Shown piece by piece: positions 8,071-16,158 of a DNA stretch of 64,000 bases. The notes beneath the pieces are model-generated. The model ran no database searches. It saw only the letters and a list, made by a program, of their open reading frames with translations, and was not told the DNA's origin. The stretch is from Bilophila sp964538355 (GTDB lineage: Bacteria; Desulfobacterota; Desulfovibrionia; Desulfovibrionales; Desulfovibrionaceae). The position numbers and the translations under genes are program-made. The stretch spans positions 1 through 64,000 of the forward strand of contig CAZIFC010000008.1 in NCBI GenBank assembly GCA_964538355.1, in the 5' to 3' direction. Positions within the stretch are counted from its first letter, which is position 1; every line of letters begins with the position of its first letter.

Positions 8071-9138
8071 ATGACCATAGCCGTAGCCGTGAGCGGTGGA
8101 GCGGACAGCCTCTATGCGCTGGCATCCCTGCACCGCGAATATCCGGGGCAGGTGATCGCCTTTCATGCCCACCTCAAGGATGCGCTGCCGGAAGAAGATC
8201 CCGTACCGGGCTTGTCGGCGTTGTGCGCGGGCATGGGTATTCCCTTTCATGTCATCGACTTGCGAGAGGCTTTTTTCCATAGGGTCATCCGGCCGTTTGC
8301 GGAAGGGTATGCCAGGGGGGAAACGCCGAACCCGTGCGTCCGGTGCAACGCGCTGGTAAAGTTCGGCCTGTGGATGGATGAAGCCCGTAAGCTCGGGGCA
8401 GACAAGATCGCCACGGGACACTATGTATCGCTGGTGGATCACCCCCGCTACGGGATGGCGTTGCATCAGGGCGCGGATGAAGCCAAGGATCAGAGCTATT
8501 TTCTTGCGCTGACGCCCATTGAGAGGCTGCGGAATGCTGTGTTCCCGCTGGCGCAGATACGCAAGAGCGAGGTGCGGGCCGCGCTGGAGGCATGGGGCCT
8601 TCCCGTCCCCATCCCCCGGGAGAGCCAGGAAATCTGCTTTGTCCCGAACGACGATTACCGCTCGTTCCTCAGGGAAACCGGAGTCCGGCTCCCTGCCGGG
8701 GGCGGGCCGATGGTTCTTGTCGACGGGCATGTCGTGGGCAGGCATAACGGGCTTTGGCAGTATACCGAGGGGCAGCGTCGGGGGCTTGGCGTGTCCTGGG
8801 CCGAACCGCTGTACGTCATCGGCAAGGACCGTTCCCGCAATGCGCTGGTGCTCGGCACGGCGGCGGAGCTTCCTGTCAACGGCTGTGCGGCGGGTCAGCT
8901 GAACTTTCTGGTTCCGCCGGCGCAGTGGCCCCACGAACTGCGTGTGCGGACGCGGTACCGCCAGAAGGCTGTTCCGGCGGATGTGCGGCTGGTAGGCGGC
9001 GGCGAGAGCGGCATGGACGGCACGGCGAAGATGCTTATCCGTTTTCATCAGCCGCAGCTTCCTTCCGCTCCGGGACAGCTCGCCGCCGTGTTCGACGAGC
9101 ATGGTCATGTGCTTGCCGGCGGTATCCTCACCAGCTGA
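8071..9138 (+). CDS. mnmA: tRNA 2-thiouridine(34) synthase MnmA
   Basis: MnmA adenylates and then thiolates U34 in the wobble position of Lys, Glu and Gln tRNAs, receiving sulfur from a persulfide relay. The 355-residue protein has the PP-loop AVAVSGGADSLYAL (SGGADS at 8-13), the TPNPCVRCN segment with Cys89 and Cys92, the DQSYFL motif at 140-145 and the SQEICFV segment with the second catalytic cysteine at 189. The start at 8071 is chosen because the PP-loop sits at the extreme N-terminus and AAGGAAC precedes it; upstream in-frame codons overlap the purA terminator. It stands alone between purA and the heme operon. Confidence 0.92.
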   Translation: MTIAVAVSGGADSLYALASLHREYPGQVIAFHAHLKDALPEEDPVPGLSALCAGMGIPFHVIDLREAFFHRVIRPFAEGYARGETPNPCVRCNALVKFGLWMDEARKLGADKIATGHYVSLVDHPRYGMALHQGADEAKDQSYFLALTPIERLRNAVFPLAQIRKSEVRAALEAWGLPVPIPRESQEICFVPNDDYRSFLRETGVRLPAGGGPMVLVDGHVVGRHNGLWQYTEGQRRGLGVSWAEPLYVIGKDRSRNALVLGTAAELPVNGCAAGQLNFLVPPAQWPHELRVRTRYRQKAVPADVRLVGGGESGMDGTAKMLIRFHQPQLPSAPGQLAAVFDEHGHVLAGGILTS

Positions 9139-9140
9139 GC

Positions 9141-9156
9141 TGTGATGGCGATCACG
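9141..9156. promoter_or_regulatory. CRP/FNR-family (HcpR-like) binding-site candidate
   Basis: TGTGATGGCGATCACG fits the TGTGA-N6-TCAC(A/G) dyad bound by CRP/FNR-type regulators. In Desulfovibrio, HcpR uses a similar TTGTGA-N6-TCACAA site. It lies about 220 bases upstream of ahbC, immediately after mnmA. One site only, so this is tentative. Confidence 0.35.
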
Positions 9157-9223
9157 GCGCGGTGGGCGGATGCCGTGTAGCCTGACAGGAAAAGAGGAGG
9201 GGTGTTCTCTCCGATCCGCCTAC

Positions 9224-9252
9224 TTGACCCGTATGGCAGGGAATAGTATTCC
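9224..9252 (+). promoter_or_regulatory. Candidate promoter of the heme operon with an overlapping palindrome
   Basis: TTGACC (9224-9229) and TATTCC (9247-9252) are 17 bases apart. The -10 region coincides with the perfect palindrome GGAATAGTATTCC (9240-9252), a good position for a repressor. A short CCCC-GAAA-GGGG hairpin lies further downstream before ahbC. Confidence 0.45.
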
Positions 9253-9363
9253 TTTGCATTACCGTAAACTGGCCTGCGTGCCCGTTGCGGTCGAAAAAGG
9301 CTGACAGACACCCCGAAAGGGGCGTTTCTTTCTAGATGTTTTCTTCATTCTCAAGGAGTCCCC

Positions 9364-10551
9364 ATGATCGGCATTTCCAAGTTGTATTGCGGACAGGTGG
9401 AGCCTTCCGACGCGCTGCGTTACGGTCGGCACTCCAGCCAGCTGCCTTCCCACCTGCTTCAGTTCTCCGAGGACAAGAAGCCCGTGGTCGTCTGGAACAT
9501 GACCCGCCGCTGCAATCTCAAGTGCGTGCACTGCTACGCTCAGGCCGTTGATCCTGACGGCAAGGACGAAATTTCGACGGAACAGGGCAAGGCCATCATT
9601 TCCGATCTCGCCGCGTACGGCGCGCCGGTCATGCTCTTTTCCGGCGGCGAACCGCTGGTGCGTCAGGATCTGCCGGAACTTGCCAGCTTCGCCACCGAGA
9701 AGGGGATGCGTGCGGTCATTTCCACCAACGGCACCTTGATCACCAAGGAAAAGGCCCGCGAACTCAAGGCCATCAACCTGTCCTATGTCGGCATTTCGCT
9801 CGACGGCGCGGAAGAGATCCACGACAAGTTCCGCGGTGTTCCCAACTCTTTCAAGAAAGCACTTGAAGGCGTCGAGAACTGCAAGGCCGAAGGCCTCAAG
9901 GTGGGCCTGCGCTTTACCATCAACAAGCGCAATGTGGTTGAAATCCCCAAGGTCTTCAAGCTGCTGCGTGAACTCGAAGTGCCGCGCATCTGCTTCTACC
10001 ATCTGGTGTACTCGGGCCGTGGCTCCGAAATGATCAAGGAAGATCTCAACCACACCGAAACCCGCGCCGTGGTTGACCTGATCATGGATGAAACCCGCGC
10101 CCTGTTTGAAGCGGGCATGCCCAAGGAAGTCCTCACCGTGGACAACCACGCCGACGGCCCCTATGTCTGGATGCGTATGAAGAAGGAAGATCCGAAGCGC
10201 GCCGAAGAAGTGTTCGAGCTGCTCCAGTTCAACGAGGGCAACAGCTCGGGCCGCGGCATCGGCTGTATTTCGTGGGACGGCAAGGTGCACGCCGACCAGT
10301 TCTGGCGCAACCATACGTTCGGCAACGTGCTGGAACGCCCGTTCTCCGAAATCTGGGACGACCCGAACATCGAGCTGCTCCACAAGATGAAGAACAAGAA
10401 GGCCCATGTGAAGGGCCGTTGCGCGGCCTGCCGCTTCCTGAATATCTGCGGCGGCAACTTCCGTTCCCGCGCCGAAGCCTTCTATGGCGACGAGTGGGCG
10501 CAGGACCCCGCCTGTTACCTGACCGACGAAGAAATCCGCCGCCCCGAATAG
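9364..10551 (+). CDS. ahbC: 12,18-didecarboxysiroheme deacetylase AhbC (radical SAM)
   Basis: AhbC removes the two acetate side chains of 12,18-didecarboxysiroheme to give Fe-coproporphyrin III in the alternative heme pathway of sulfate reducers and archaea. The 395-residue protein has the radical SAM cluster motif CNLKCVHC (Cys50, Cys54, Cys57), the SAM-binding SGGEPLV and STNGTLI elements, and a C-terminal SPASM-type cysteine block ending CAACRFLNICGGN for auxiliary clusters. AhbD downstream is a paralogue. It is the first gene of the operon ahbC-hemB-ahbD-ahbA/B, after a candidate promoter at 9224. Confidence 0.9.
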   Translation: MIGISKLYCGQVEPSDALRYGRHSSQLPSHLLQFSEDKKPVVVWNMTRRCNLKCVHCYAQAVDPDGKDEISTEQGKAIISDLAAYGAPVMLFSGGEPLVRQDLPELASFATEKGMRAVISTNGTLITKEKARELKAINLSYVGISLDGAEEIHDKFRGVPNSFKKALEGVENCKAEGLKVGLRFTINKRNVVEIPKVFKLLRELEVPRICFYHLVYSGRGSEMIKEDLNHTETRAVVDLIMDETRALFEAGMPKEVLTVDNHADGPYVWMRMKKEDPKRAEEVFELLQFNEGNSSGRGIGCISWDGKVHADQFWRNHTFGNVLERPFSEIWDDPNIELLHKMKNKKAHVKGRCAACRFLNICGGNFRSRAEAFYGDEWAQDPACYLTDEEIRRPE

Positions 10552-10559
10552 TTCTTGTG

Positions 10560-10585
10560 CGCGGGGAGGGACAACCCTTCCCGCG
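10560..10585 (+). other. Hairpin between ahbC and hemB
   Basis: CGCGGGGAGGG and CCCTTCCCGCG pair over 11 bp (one G-T) around an ACAA loop. No T-run follows, so processing or mRNA stabilisation is more likely than termination. Confidence 0.5.
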
Positions 10586-10682
10586 TTCGTCGTTCCGGGG
10601 GGAAGGATGCCGCAGGGATGGGGTGCGGCGGCATGCGGCAGGACGTGTTCCTGCCTTTGTATCATAGAAAGGAAAGTGTATT

Positions 10683-11675
10683 ATGAATGAGTTTTATCGT
10701 GGGCGTCGCCTGCGTCGCAATCCCGTGATCCGTGAAATGGTGCGCGAGACGCAGCTCTCTGCCGCTGATCTCATGATGCTGTATTTTGTGGTGGATACCC
10801 CGGACGAGGATTTCAAGAAGGAAATCGCTTCCATGCCGGGCCAGTACCAGCTTTCCCTCAAGCAGCTTGAAAAGAGCGTGGCCGAAGCCGTGGCGGCGGG
10901 CCTGCGTTCCCTCATGCTGTTCGGCATTCCCCGGCACAAGGACGCCGTGGCGAGCGAAGCCTACGCGCCGAACGGCATCGTGCAGCGGGCCGTGCGGATG
11001 CTCAAGGCCAACTGGCCCGATCTTCAGGTCGTGACCGATGTCTGTCTGTGCGAATATACGTCGCACGGTCATTGTGGCATCCTCTGCGAAGGAGACACCT
11101 GCGGCGAGGTGGTCAACGACGCCACGCTGGATCTGCTTGCCAGGACGGCCCTGAGCCATGTCGAGGCGGGCGCGGACATGGTGGCTCCCTCCGACATGAT
11201 GGACGGGCGCATCCTCGCCATCCGCGAGGCTCTGGACAAGGCCGGGCATGTGAACATCCCGATCATGTCCTACGCGGTGAAATACGCCTCCGCCTATTAC
11301 GGCCCGTTCCGCGATGCGGCGGACTCCGCCCCGCACCACGGCGACCGCAAGACCTACCAGATGGACCCCGCCAACGCGATGGAAGGCCTGCGCGAGGCCG
11401 CCGCCGACATCGACGAGGGGGCGGACATCATCATGGTGAAGCCCGCCGGGCCGTATCAGGACGTTATCCGCATGGTCCGCGATACCTTTGACGTGCCGGT
11501 CGCGGCCTATCAGGTCAGCGGCGAGTATGCCATGATCAAGGCCGCCGGAATCAACGGCTGGATCGACGAGGATCGGGTGGTCATGGAATCGCTCCTCGGT
11601 ATCCGCCGTGCGGGAGCCAAGATCATCATGACCTATTTTGCCGTGGATCTGCTCAAGAAAGGGCTGGTGCGCTGA
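10683..11675 (+). CDS. hemB: Porphobilinogen synthase (delta-aminolevulinate dehydratase)
   Basis: HemB condenses two molecules of 5-aminolevulinate to porphobilinogen, an early step shared by heme, siroheme and corrinoid synthesis. The 330-residue protein begins with the RRLRRNP element. It has the zinc-binding cysteine cluster DVCLCEYTSHGHCG, the Schiff-base lysine regions SYAVKYASAYYGPF and IIMVKPAGPYQD, and C-terminal YQVSGEYAMIKAA. AAAGGAAAG precedes the ATG. Its stop overlaps the ahbD start by one base (TGATG), indicating translational coupling. The cysteine triad indicates the Zn-dependent class. Confidence 0.96.
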   Translation: MNEFYRGRRLRRNPVIREMVRETQLSAADLMMLYFVVDTPDEDFKKEIASMPGQYQLSLKQLEKSVAEAVAAGLRSLMLFGIPRHKDAVASEAYAPNGIVQRAVRMLKANWPDLQVVTDVCLCEYTSHGHCGILCEGDTCGEVVNDATLDLLARTALSHVEAGADMVAPSDMMDGRILAIREALDKAGHVNIPIMSYAVKYASAYYGPFRDAADSAPHHGDRKTYQMDPANAMEGLREAAADIDEGADIIMVKPAGPYQDVIRMVRDTFDVPVAAYQVSGEYAMIKAAGINGWIDEDRVVMESLLGIRRAGAKIIMTYFAVDLLKKGLVR

Positions 11676-12910
11676 TGATTTGCCATGAACCACCCTGCGG
11701 AATGGGGCAGGAGGGCGAACGTTCCGGAAAGCCTGCCCATCTTGGGCATCCCGGGGCGGCCCATCCCGCCGAGCATCCGGCAGCGCATCCGGCAGCGCAT
11801 TCGGGCGGCCACCCCGGCGGCATGCCAGCCGGGCCACGCACGCTTGAAGACGGCTCTCCCGTGTGCCGCCTCATCGCGTGGGAAGTGACCCGCTCCTGCA
11901 ACCTTGCCTGCAAGCATTGCCGGGCGGAAGCGCATACGGAGCCGTATCCCGGCGAGCTGTCTACCGAAGAAGCCAAGGCCCTGATCGATACCTTCCCGAG
12001 CGTGGGGAATCCGATCATCATCTTTACGGGCGGCGATCCGATGATGCGCGCCGACGTGTACGAGCTGATCGCCTATGCCAACGGGAAGGGACTGCGCTGC
12101 GTGATGTCCCCCAACGGGACGCTGATCACGCCGGAGACGGCCCGCAAGATCCGCGAAGCCGGCGTACAGCGGTGCTCCATCTCGCTGGACGGCTATAACG
12201 CGGAGACGCACGACGCCTTCCGGGGCGTTCCCGGAGCGTTCGAGGCGTCCCTGCGCGGCATCGAATACCTGAAGGCGGAAGGCGTGGAGTTCCAGATCAA
12301 CACGACGGTCACCCGGAGCAACCTCCACGACTTCAAGAAGATCTTTGAGCTTTGCGAACGCATCGGCGCGGCGGCGTGGCATATCTTCCTGCTGGTGCCC
12401 ATGGGCCGGGCTTCCGGGCTTGCCGATCAGGTGATCACCGCCGAAGAGTATGAGGACGTGCTGCACTGGTTCTATGACTTCCGCAAGACGACCTCCATGC
12501 ATCTCAAGGCGACCTGTGCACCGCACTATTACCGCATCATGCGGCAGCGTGCCCGCGAGGAAGGCGTGGCCGTGACCCCAGCCACCTTCGGCATGGACGC
12601 CATGACCCGGGGGTGCCTCGGCGGGACAGGCTTCTGCTTTGTGAGCCATGTCGGTCAGGTGCAGCCCTGCGGCTATCTGACCCTTGACTGCGGCAATGTG
12701 CGCGAAACCCCGTTCCCGGAAATCTGGCGCACGGCAAAGCCCTTCCGCCAGTTCCGCGATCAGTCCGAATACAAGGGCAAATGCGGCGTTTGCGAATACC
12801 ACAAGGTTTGCGGCGGCTGCCGTGCCCGTGCATGGAGCATGGACGGCGACTACATGGGCGAGGAGCCGCTGTGCACCTATCAGCCGCGCAAGGCAAAGGA
12901 GGCGGAATGA
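11675..12910 (+). CDS. ahbD: Heme synthase AhbD (Fe-coproporphyrin III decarboxylase, radical SAM), His-rich N-terminus
   Basis: AhbD oxidatively decarboxylates two propionates of Fe-coproporphyrin III to yield heme b, the last step of the siroheme-dependent pathway. The 411-residue protein carries the radical SAM motif CNLACKHC (Cys75, Cys79, Cys82), FTGGDPM, SPNGTLI and a C-terminal SPASM-like block CGVCEYHKVCGGCRARAW. It has an unusual N-terminal extension: residues 22-46 contain seven histidines, mostly every fourth residue, in a Pro/Ala/Gly background encoded by a 12-bp tandem DNA repeat. An alternative start at Met50 would remove this segment, but the first ATG is directly coupled to hemB. 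Its stop overlaps the next start by four bases. Confidence 0.9.
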   Translation: MICHEPPCGMGQEGERSGKPAHLGHPGAAHPAEHPAAHPAAHSGGHPGGMPAGPRTLEDGSPVCRLIAWEVTRSCNLACKHCRAEAHTEPYPGELSTEEAKALIDTFPSVGNPIIIFTGGDPMMRADVYELIAYANGKGLRCVMSPNGTLITPETARKIREAGVQRCSISLDGYNAETHDAFRGVPGAFEASLRGIEYLKAEGVEFQINTTVTRSNLHDFKKIFELCERIGAAAWHIFLLVPMGRASGLADQVITAEEYEDVLHWFYDFRKTTSMHLKATCAPHYYRIMRQRAREEGVAVTPATFGMDAMTRGCLGGTGFCFVSHVGQVQPCGYLTLDCGNVRETPFPEIWRTAKPFRQFRDQSEYKGKCGVCEYHKVCGGCRARAWSMDGDYMGEEPLCTYQPRKAKEAE

Positions 12911-13368
12911 GCCCGACCCTCGATACGATGGACAGGCGCATCCTCGACATTATCCAGACGGATTTTCCTCTGGAGTCGCGCCCTTACGCCATCATTGCCG
13001 AACGGCTCGGCATTACGGAGCAGGAAGCGCTGGATCGCGTCAACGCGATGCGGGAATCCAGGCTCATCCGTCGTCTGGGTGCCAATTTCCAGTCGAAGAA
13101 TCTGGGATTCCGCTCAACGCTGTGCGCCGCCAAGGTTCCGCAGGAAAAGATGGATGCCTTTATCGCCGAGGTCAACCAGCATGTCGGCGTGACGCACAAC
13201 TACTTGCGGCGTCATGCCTATAACGTCTGGTTTTCCGCCATCGGCCCCTCGTGGGAGGCGGTCTGCGCCATGCTGGACGATATCACCGCCAAGACGGGCA
13301 TTCCCATTCTGAACCTGCCGGCAACGCACCTGTACAAGATCCGCGTCGACTTCCAGATGGAAGAATAG
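12907..13368 (+). CDS. Siroheme decarboxylase subunit (AhbA/AhbB family, Lrp/AsnC-like)
   Basis: AhbA and AhbB form the heterodimer that decarboxylates siroheme to 12,18-didecarboxysiroheme. The 153-residue protein has the expected N-terminal winged helix (MDRRILDIIQ then YAIIAERLGI) and an AsnC-type ferredoxin fold with the conserved HNYLRRHAYNVWFSAIGPS stretch, whose His and Arg residues are linked to siroheme binding. I cannot separate AhbA from AhbB by eye, so no symbol is given. The ATG overlaps the ahbD stop. Only one such subunit is encoded here; its partner must be elsewhere. Confidence 0.85.
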   Translation: MSPTLDTMDRRILDIIQTDFPLESRPYAIIAERLGITEQEALDRVNAMRESRLIRRLGANFQSKNLGFRSTLCAAKVPQEKMDAFIAEVNQHVGVTHNYLRRHAYNVWFSAIGPSWEAVCAMLDDITAKTGIPILNLPATHLYKIRVDFQMEE

Positions 13369-13390
13369 CCAGCGCAAAAGACGAGAAAAA

Positions 13391-13424
13391 GGGGAGAGGC
13401 ACAACGCCTTTCCCCTCTTTTTTT
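13391..13424 (+). terminator. Rho-independent terminator of the heme operon
   Basis: GGGGAGAGGC and GCCTTTCCCC form a 10-bp stem around a short ACAAC loop, followed by a run of T residues to 13424. Confidence 0.88.
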
Positions 13425-13448
13425 GATGTGCCGAAGCGGGCGGAACAG

Positions 13449-13973
13449 CTAGCTGTTGGCGGCAGGCTTGGGCGTTTCGGCGGTCAACTCGTCAAAGAGG
13501 CGTTCCATCTGCTGCTCGCCCTCCAGATTGAGGTCGGTACTGAGCACGATGCCGCCGGTTTTTTCAAGGCGGCGGACGGTTTCGTCGACATCCTTATGGC
13601 GCACCGGCACAAACAGGGCGGACGTGCCGGGCTTCAGATGGGTCGCCAGCTCCTTCATGAACCGGTGGCTGATGCCGAAGTCCCCCATTTCACCCGCTGC
13701 CGCACCCAATCCGGCTCCGGCGACGGCCCCGAGCAGGGGGTTCAGAAACAGCAGTCCGATGATGCCGCCCCACACGCCGCCGACGAGTGCGCCGTCCTTG
13801 CTCATCGCGTGCGGCTCCACGACGCGGGTCTTGCCGTCCTCGCCGCACACCGCGAGCACCATGTTCGCGCTGTCGAGGAGATCGGCGAGGCTGCCGTCTC
13901 CCTGCAATTCGGCGCGGCAGGCCGCCGCACGATCCATATCCTTCTTGAAAATCACGGCTATCAGGCTTTGCAT
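13449..13973 (-). CDS. DUF1269-like protein with a glycine-rich hydrophobic hairpin
   Basis: A 174-residue protein resembling the DUF1269/COG4803 group, whose function is unknown. Residues 1-50 and 110-165 look like two halves of a small alpha/beta domain (LIAVIFKKDMDRAAAC; TSALFVPVRHKDVDETVRRL). Between them is a glycine/alanine-rich hydrophobic stretch (GGVWGGIIGLLFLNPLLG, AVAGAGLGAAAGEMG) typical of membrane-inserting glycine-zipper segments. AAGGAGA lies upstream of the ATG. It converges with the heme operon across a terminator. Confidence 0.75.
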   Translation of the reverse strand: MQSLIAVIFKKDMDRAAACRAELQGDGSLADLLDSANMVLAVCGEDGKTRVVEPHAMSKDGALVGGVWGGIIGLLFLNPLLGAVAGAGLGAAAGEMGDFGISHRFMKELATHLKPGTSALFVPVRHKDVDETVRRLEKTGGIVLSTDLNLEGEQQMERLFDELTAETPKPAANS

Positions 13974-14074
13974 GGCTCTTCTCCTTGGAAGGGATGATAC
14001 GCTCCCTATACGGGTTTTCCGTTGAGAGTGCCGTGATAATCTCGATGGCGGGAAACCTGGCGGAGAGGGCCTTT

Positions 14075-15025
14075 TCAGGCCCAGAGCACCCCGGCAATGA
14101 GCAACGCGCCGTTGACGAGGTAGAGTTTGCGGACAAGGTGCCCGTGCTGATCAAGCTCCAGCCATTCCACGGTATTGCGGATCAGGCGGCAGGTTTTCCA
14201 GTACAGCGGAAACGTCAGCAGCCCGAGGAAGACGGGCCACCCGACGAGTCCGCAGGCCCAGAGGTTCGCCATCAATACCCAGACCGCGGGCCACCAGATG
14301 CGGAACACCAGCTCGGCCTTGGCCTTGCCGAGGATGTTCGCCAGCGTGTGCTTTCCGGCGGCGAGATCCGTCTCGATTTCGGGCAGGCTCTGGTAGTAGA
14401 GAATGCCCGCCACCATCAGGCCGACAGGCAGGGCCAGCGCAAGGCTTTGCGCCGAAAAGCCGTTTGCCATGACCGCGTAGGAGCCGGAAACCATGATGAA
14501 ACCCATGTTCAGGCAGACGAAAAGCTCGCCGTACCCCCGGCAGCCGTACCGGATGGGCGGGGCCACATAGAAGACGGCGGAAAGCACGGCGAAGACCACC
14601 GGGCCCCACAGCCATGACTGCCCGCTGTGCTCGATGAGCCACCAGCCGATGAGCACGGTGGCGAGCAGCAGCCCGCCGATGGTCATGGATATCTGGCGCG
14701 GGCTGATCCAGCCGTTCTGGATGACGTGCGTCCCGCCGATGGTGTCGTCCGTGTCCACGCCTTCAAGATAATCGAAGAGATCGTTGGCGATGTTGGCGAC
14801 CGTATGCAGGCAGAAGCAGCCGAGCATGACAACGGCGAAGATGCCCCACGGGAACGCGCCGAGATCTCGGGCTGCCAAGGCTCCGCCAAGCCCCACGGGG
14901 ATGAGGTCGACAATGAAGAAGGGCGGGCGCAGGGCCTGCCACCATGCCCGCGCGCATTGGCGGGGCGTGAGCTTTGGGGCGTCGGGACGTTTCGGGGCCA
15001 AGGCCATGCCGAGCTTGCTTTTCAT
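14075..15025 (-). CDS. UbiA-family prenyltransferase (menaquinone-type)
   Basis: UbiA-family enzymes attach an isoprenoid tail to an aromatic acceptor in the membrane. The 316-residue protein has about eight hydrophobic segments and the first Asp-rich motif NDLFDYLEGVDTDD (residues ~80-93), with a second acidic region PEIETDLAAGKHT near residue 205. Length and motif pattern resemble MenA. In this lineage the acceptor could equally be a futalosine-pathway intermediate (MqnP type), so no symbol is assigned. The start MKSKLGMAL is supported by GGGAGGATTT directly upstream, which excludes a longer in-frame extension. It is divergent from rpsB. Confidence 0.82.
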   Translation of the reverse strand: MKSKLGMALAPKRPDAPKLTPRQCARAWWQALRPPFFIVDLIPVGLGGALAARDLGAFPWGIFAVVMLGCFCLHTVANIANDLFDYLEGVDTDDTIGGTHVIQNGWISPRQISMTIGGLLLATVLIGWWLIEHSGQSWLWGPVVFAVLSAVFYVAPPIRYGCRGYGELFVCLNMGFIMVSGSYAVMANGFSAQSLALALPVGLMVAGILYYQSLPEIETDLAAGKHTLANILGKAKAELVFRIWWPAVWVLMANLWACGLVGWPVFLGLLTFPLYWKTCRLIRNTVEWLELDQHGHLVRKLYLVNGALLIAGVLWA

Positions 15026-15351
15026 GGAAATCCTCCCGGAGCGGGCGCGTTCGCCCCGCGTTTGAACACGATTGCAGGGCGTGGTTGTACACTGCGGGAG
15101 CCGTTCCGTGAAGCCCGGGGCGGGGCGGGGCCTTGCGGCAAGGCGGCGGAGCCGGCCCGGAGGCCATGAAAACCGGGACTGCCCTTGACAGATACCCATT
15201 GCTGCCGTAAAGATAAACAGCTTTTTATCAAGCACACTCTGGCAGCGGCCTGGGGTGCTCGTCCTGTCCCGCGGCATGGGCTGCGGAAACACGGCGGGTA
15301 GAAGGGTCAGGGCCGGGGTGGAAGCAAACCCCCATGTCAAGGAGACATATC
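15026..15351. other. Divergent promoter region between the prenyltransferase and rpsB
   Basis: A gap of 326 bp with no convincing gene. It holds the rpsB promoter (15185-15213), a CCTTG-CGG-CAAGG hairpin near 15131-15145, and the AAGGAGA ribosome-binding site of rpsB. I saw no recognisable S2-binding leader structure. Confidence 0.6.
15185..15213 (+). promoter_or_regulatory. Promoter of rpsB-tsf
   Basis: A perfect TTGACA (15185-15190) lies 17 bases from TAAAGA (15208-15213), giving a leader of about 130 nt before rpsB. Confidence 0.6.
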
Positions 15352-16137
15352 ATGGCATACGTTAGCATGAAGCAGATGCTGGAAACCGGCGTCCATTTCG
15401 GTCATCAGACTCGTCGTTGGAACCCCAAGATGCGCCCGTTCATTTTCGGCGCCCGTAACGGCATCCATATCATCGACCTCCAGCAGACCGTGAAGCTGTA
15501 CCGCACCGCCCACGACAAGATCGTGGAAACCGTCGCCAACGGCGGCCGCGTGCTGTTCATCGGCACCAAGCGTCAGGCTCAGGAAGCTGTCGCCGCCGAA
15601 GCCGGCCGCGCCGGTCAGTTCCATGTGACCAACCGCTGGATGGGCGGCACCCTGACCAACTTCGCCACCATCCAGAAGAGCATCGAACGCCTCAAGAAGC
15701 TGGAAGCCATGTTCGCCGACGGTTCCGTGAACCGTTACCAGAAGAAGGAAGTGCTGACCCTCCAGCGTGAAATGGAAAAGCTTGAGCTGACCCTTGGCGG
15801 CATCAAGAACATGGATCGCCTGCCTCAGCTCGCCTTCATCATCGACCCCAATCGTGAAGAAATCGCCGTCAAGGAATGCCGCAAGCTCGGCATCCCGATC
15901 GTGGCCGTCACCGACACCAACTGCGATCCCGACGTCATCGACTACATCATCCCCGGCAACGACGACGCCATCCGCGCCATCAAGCTTTTCGTCACCGCCA
16001 TGTCCGAAGCCTGCCTTGAAGGCGAAGCCATGCGCAAGGACTCCAAGAACAAGGACGCCGAGGAAGAACTGAAGAAGGCTGCCGCCGCCGAAGCCCAGGC
16101 CGAAGAAGCCCCCGCTGCCGAAGCTGCCGCCGAATAA
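15352..16137 (+). CDS. rpsB: 30S ribosomal protein S2
   Basis: S2 is a late-assembling protein of the small ribosomal subunit that bridges head and body. The 261 residues include the signature KQMLETGVHFGHQTRRWNP at the N-terminus, FGARNGIHIIDLQQT, and IDPNREEIAVKECRKLGIP. The start at 15352 is fixed by AAGGAGA upstream. The last 25 residues form an Ala/Glu-rich tail (AAAAEAQAEEAPAAE) beyond the conserved domain, common in S2 of several bacterial groups. Followed 21 bases later by tsf. Confidence 0.98.
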   Translation: MAYVSMKQMLETGVHFGHQTRRWNPKMRPFIFGARNGIHIIDLQQTVKLYRTAHDKIVETVANGGRVLFIGTKRQAQEAVAAEAGRAGQFHVTNRWMGGTLTNFATIQKSIERLKKLEAMFADGSVNRYQKKEVLTLQREMEKLELTLGGIKNMDRLPQLAFIIDPNREEIAVKECRKLGIPIVAVTDTNCDPDVIDYIIPGNDDAIRAIKLFVTAMSEACLEGEAMRKDSKNKDAEEELKKAAAAEAQAEEAPAAEAAAE

Positions 16138-16158
16138 CCAACGTTTTCGGAGATTCAC

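Noticed and set aside
5837..8125. 762-codon minus-strand open frame opposite purA
   Set aside because: It is a codon-bias shadow of purA and neighbouring coding DNA in GC-rich sequence; the translation has no recognisable domain and spans the purA terminator.
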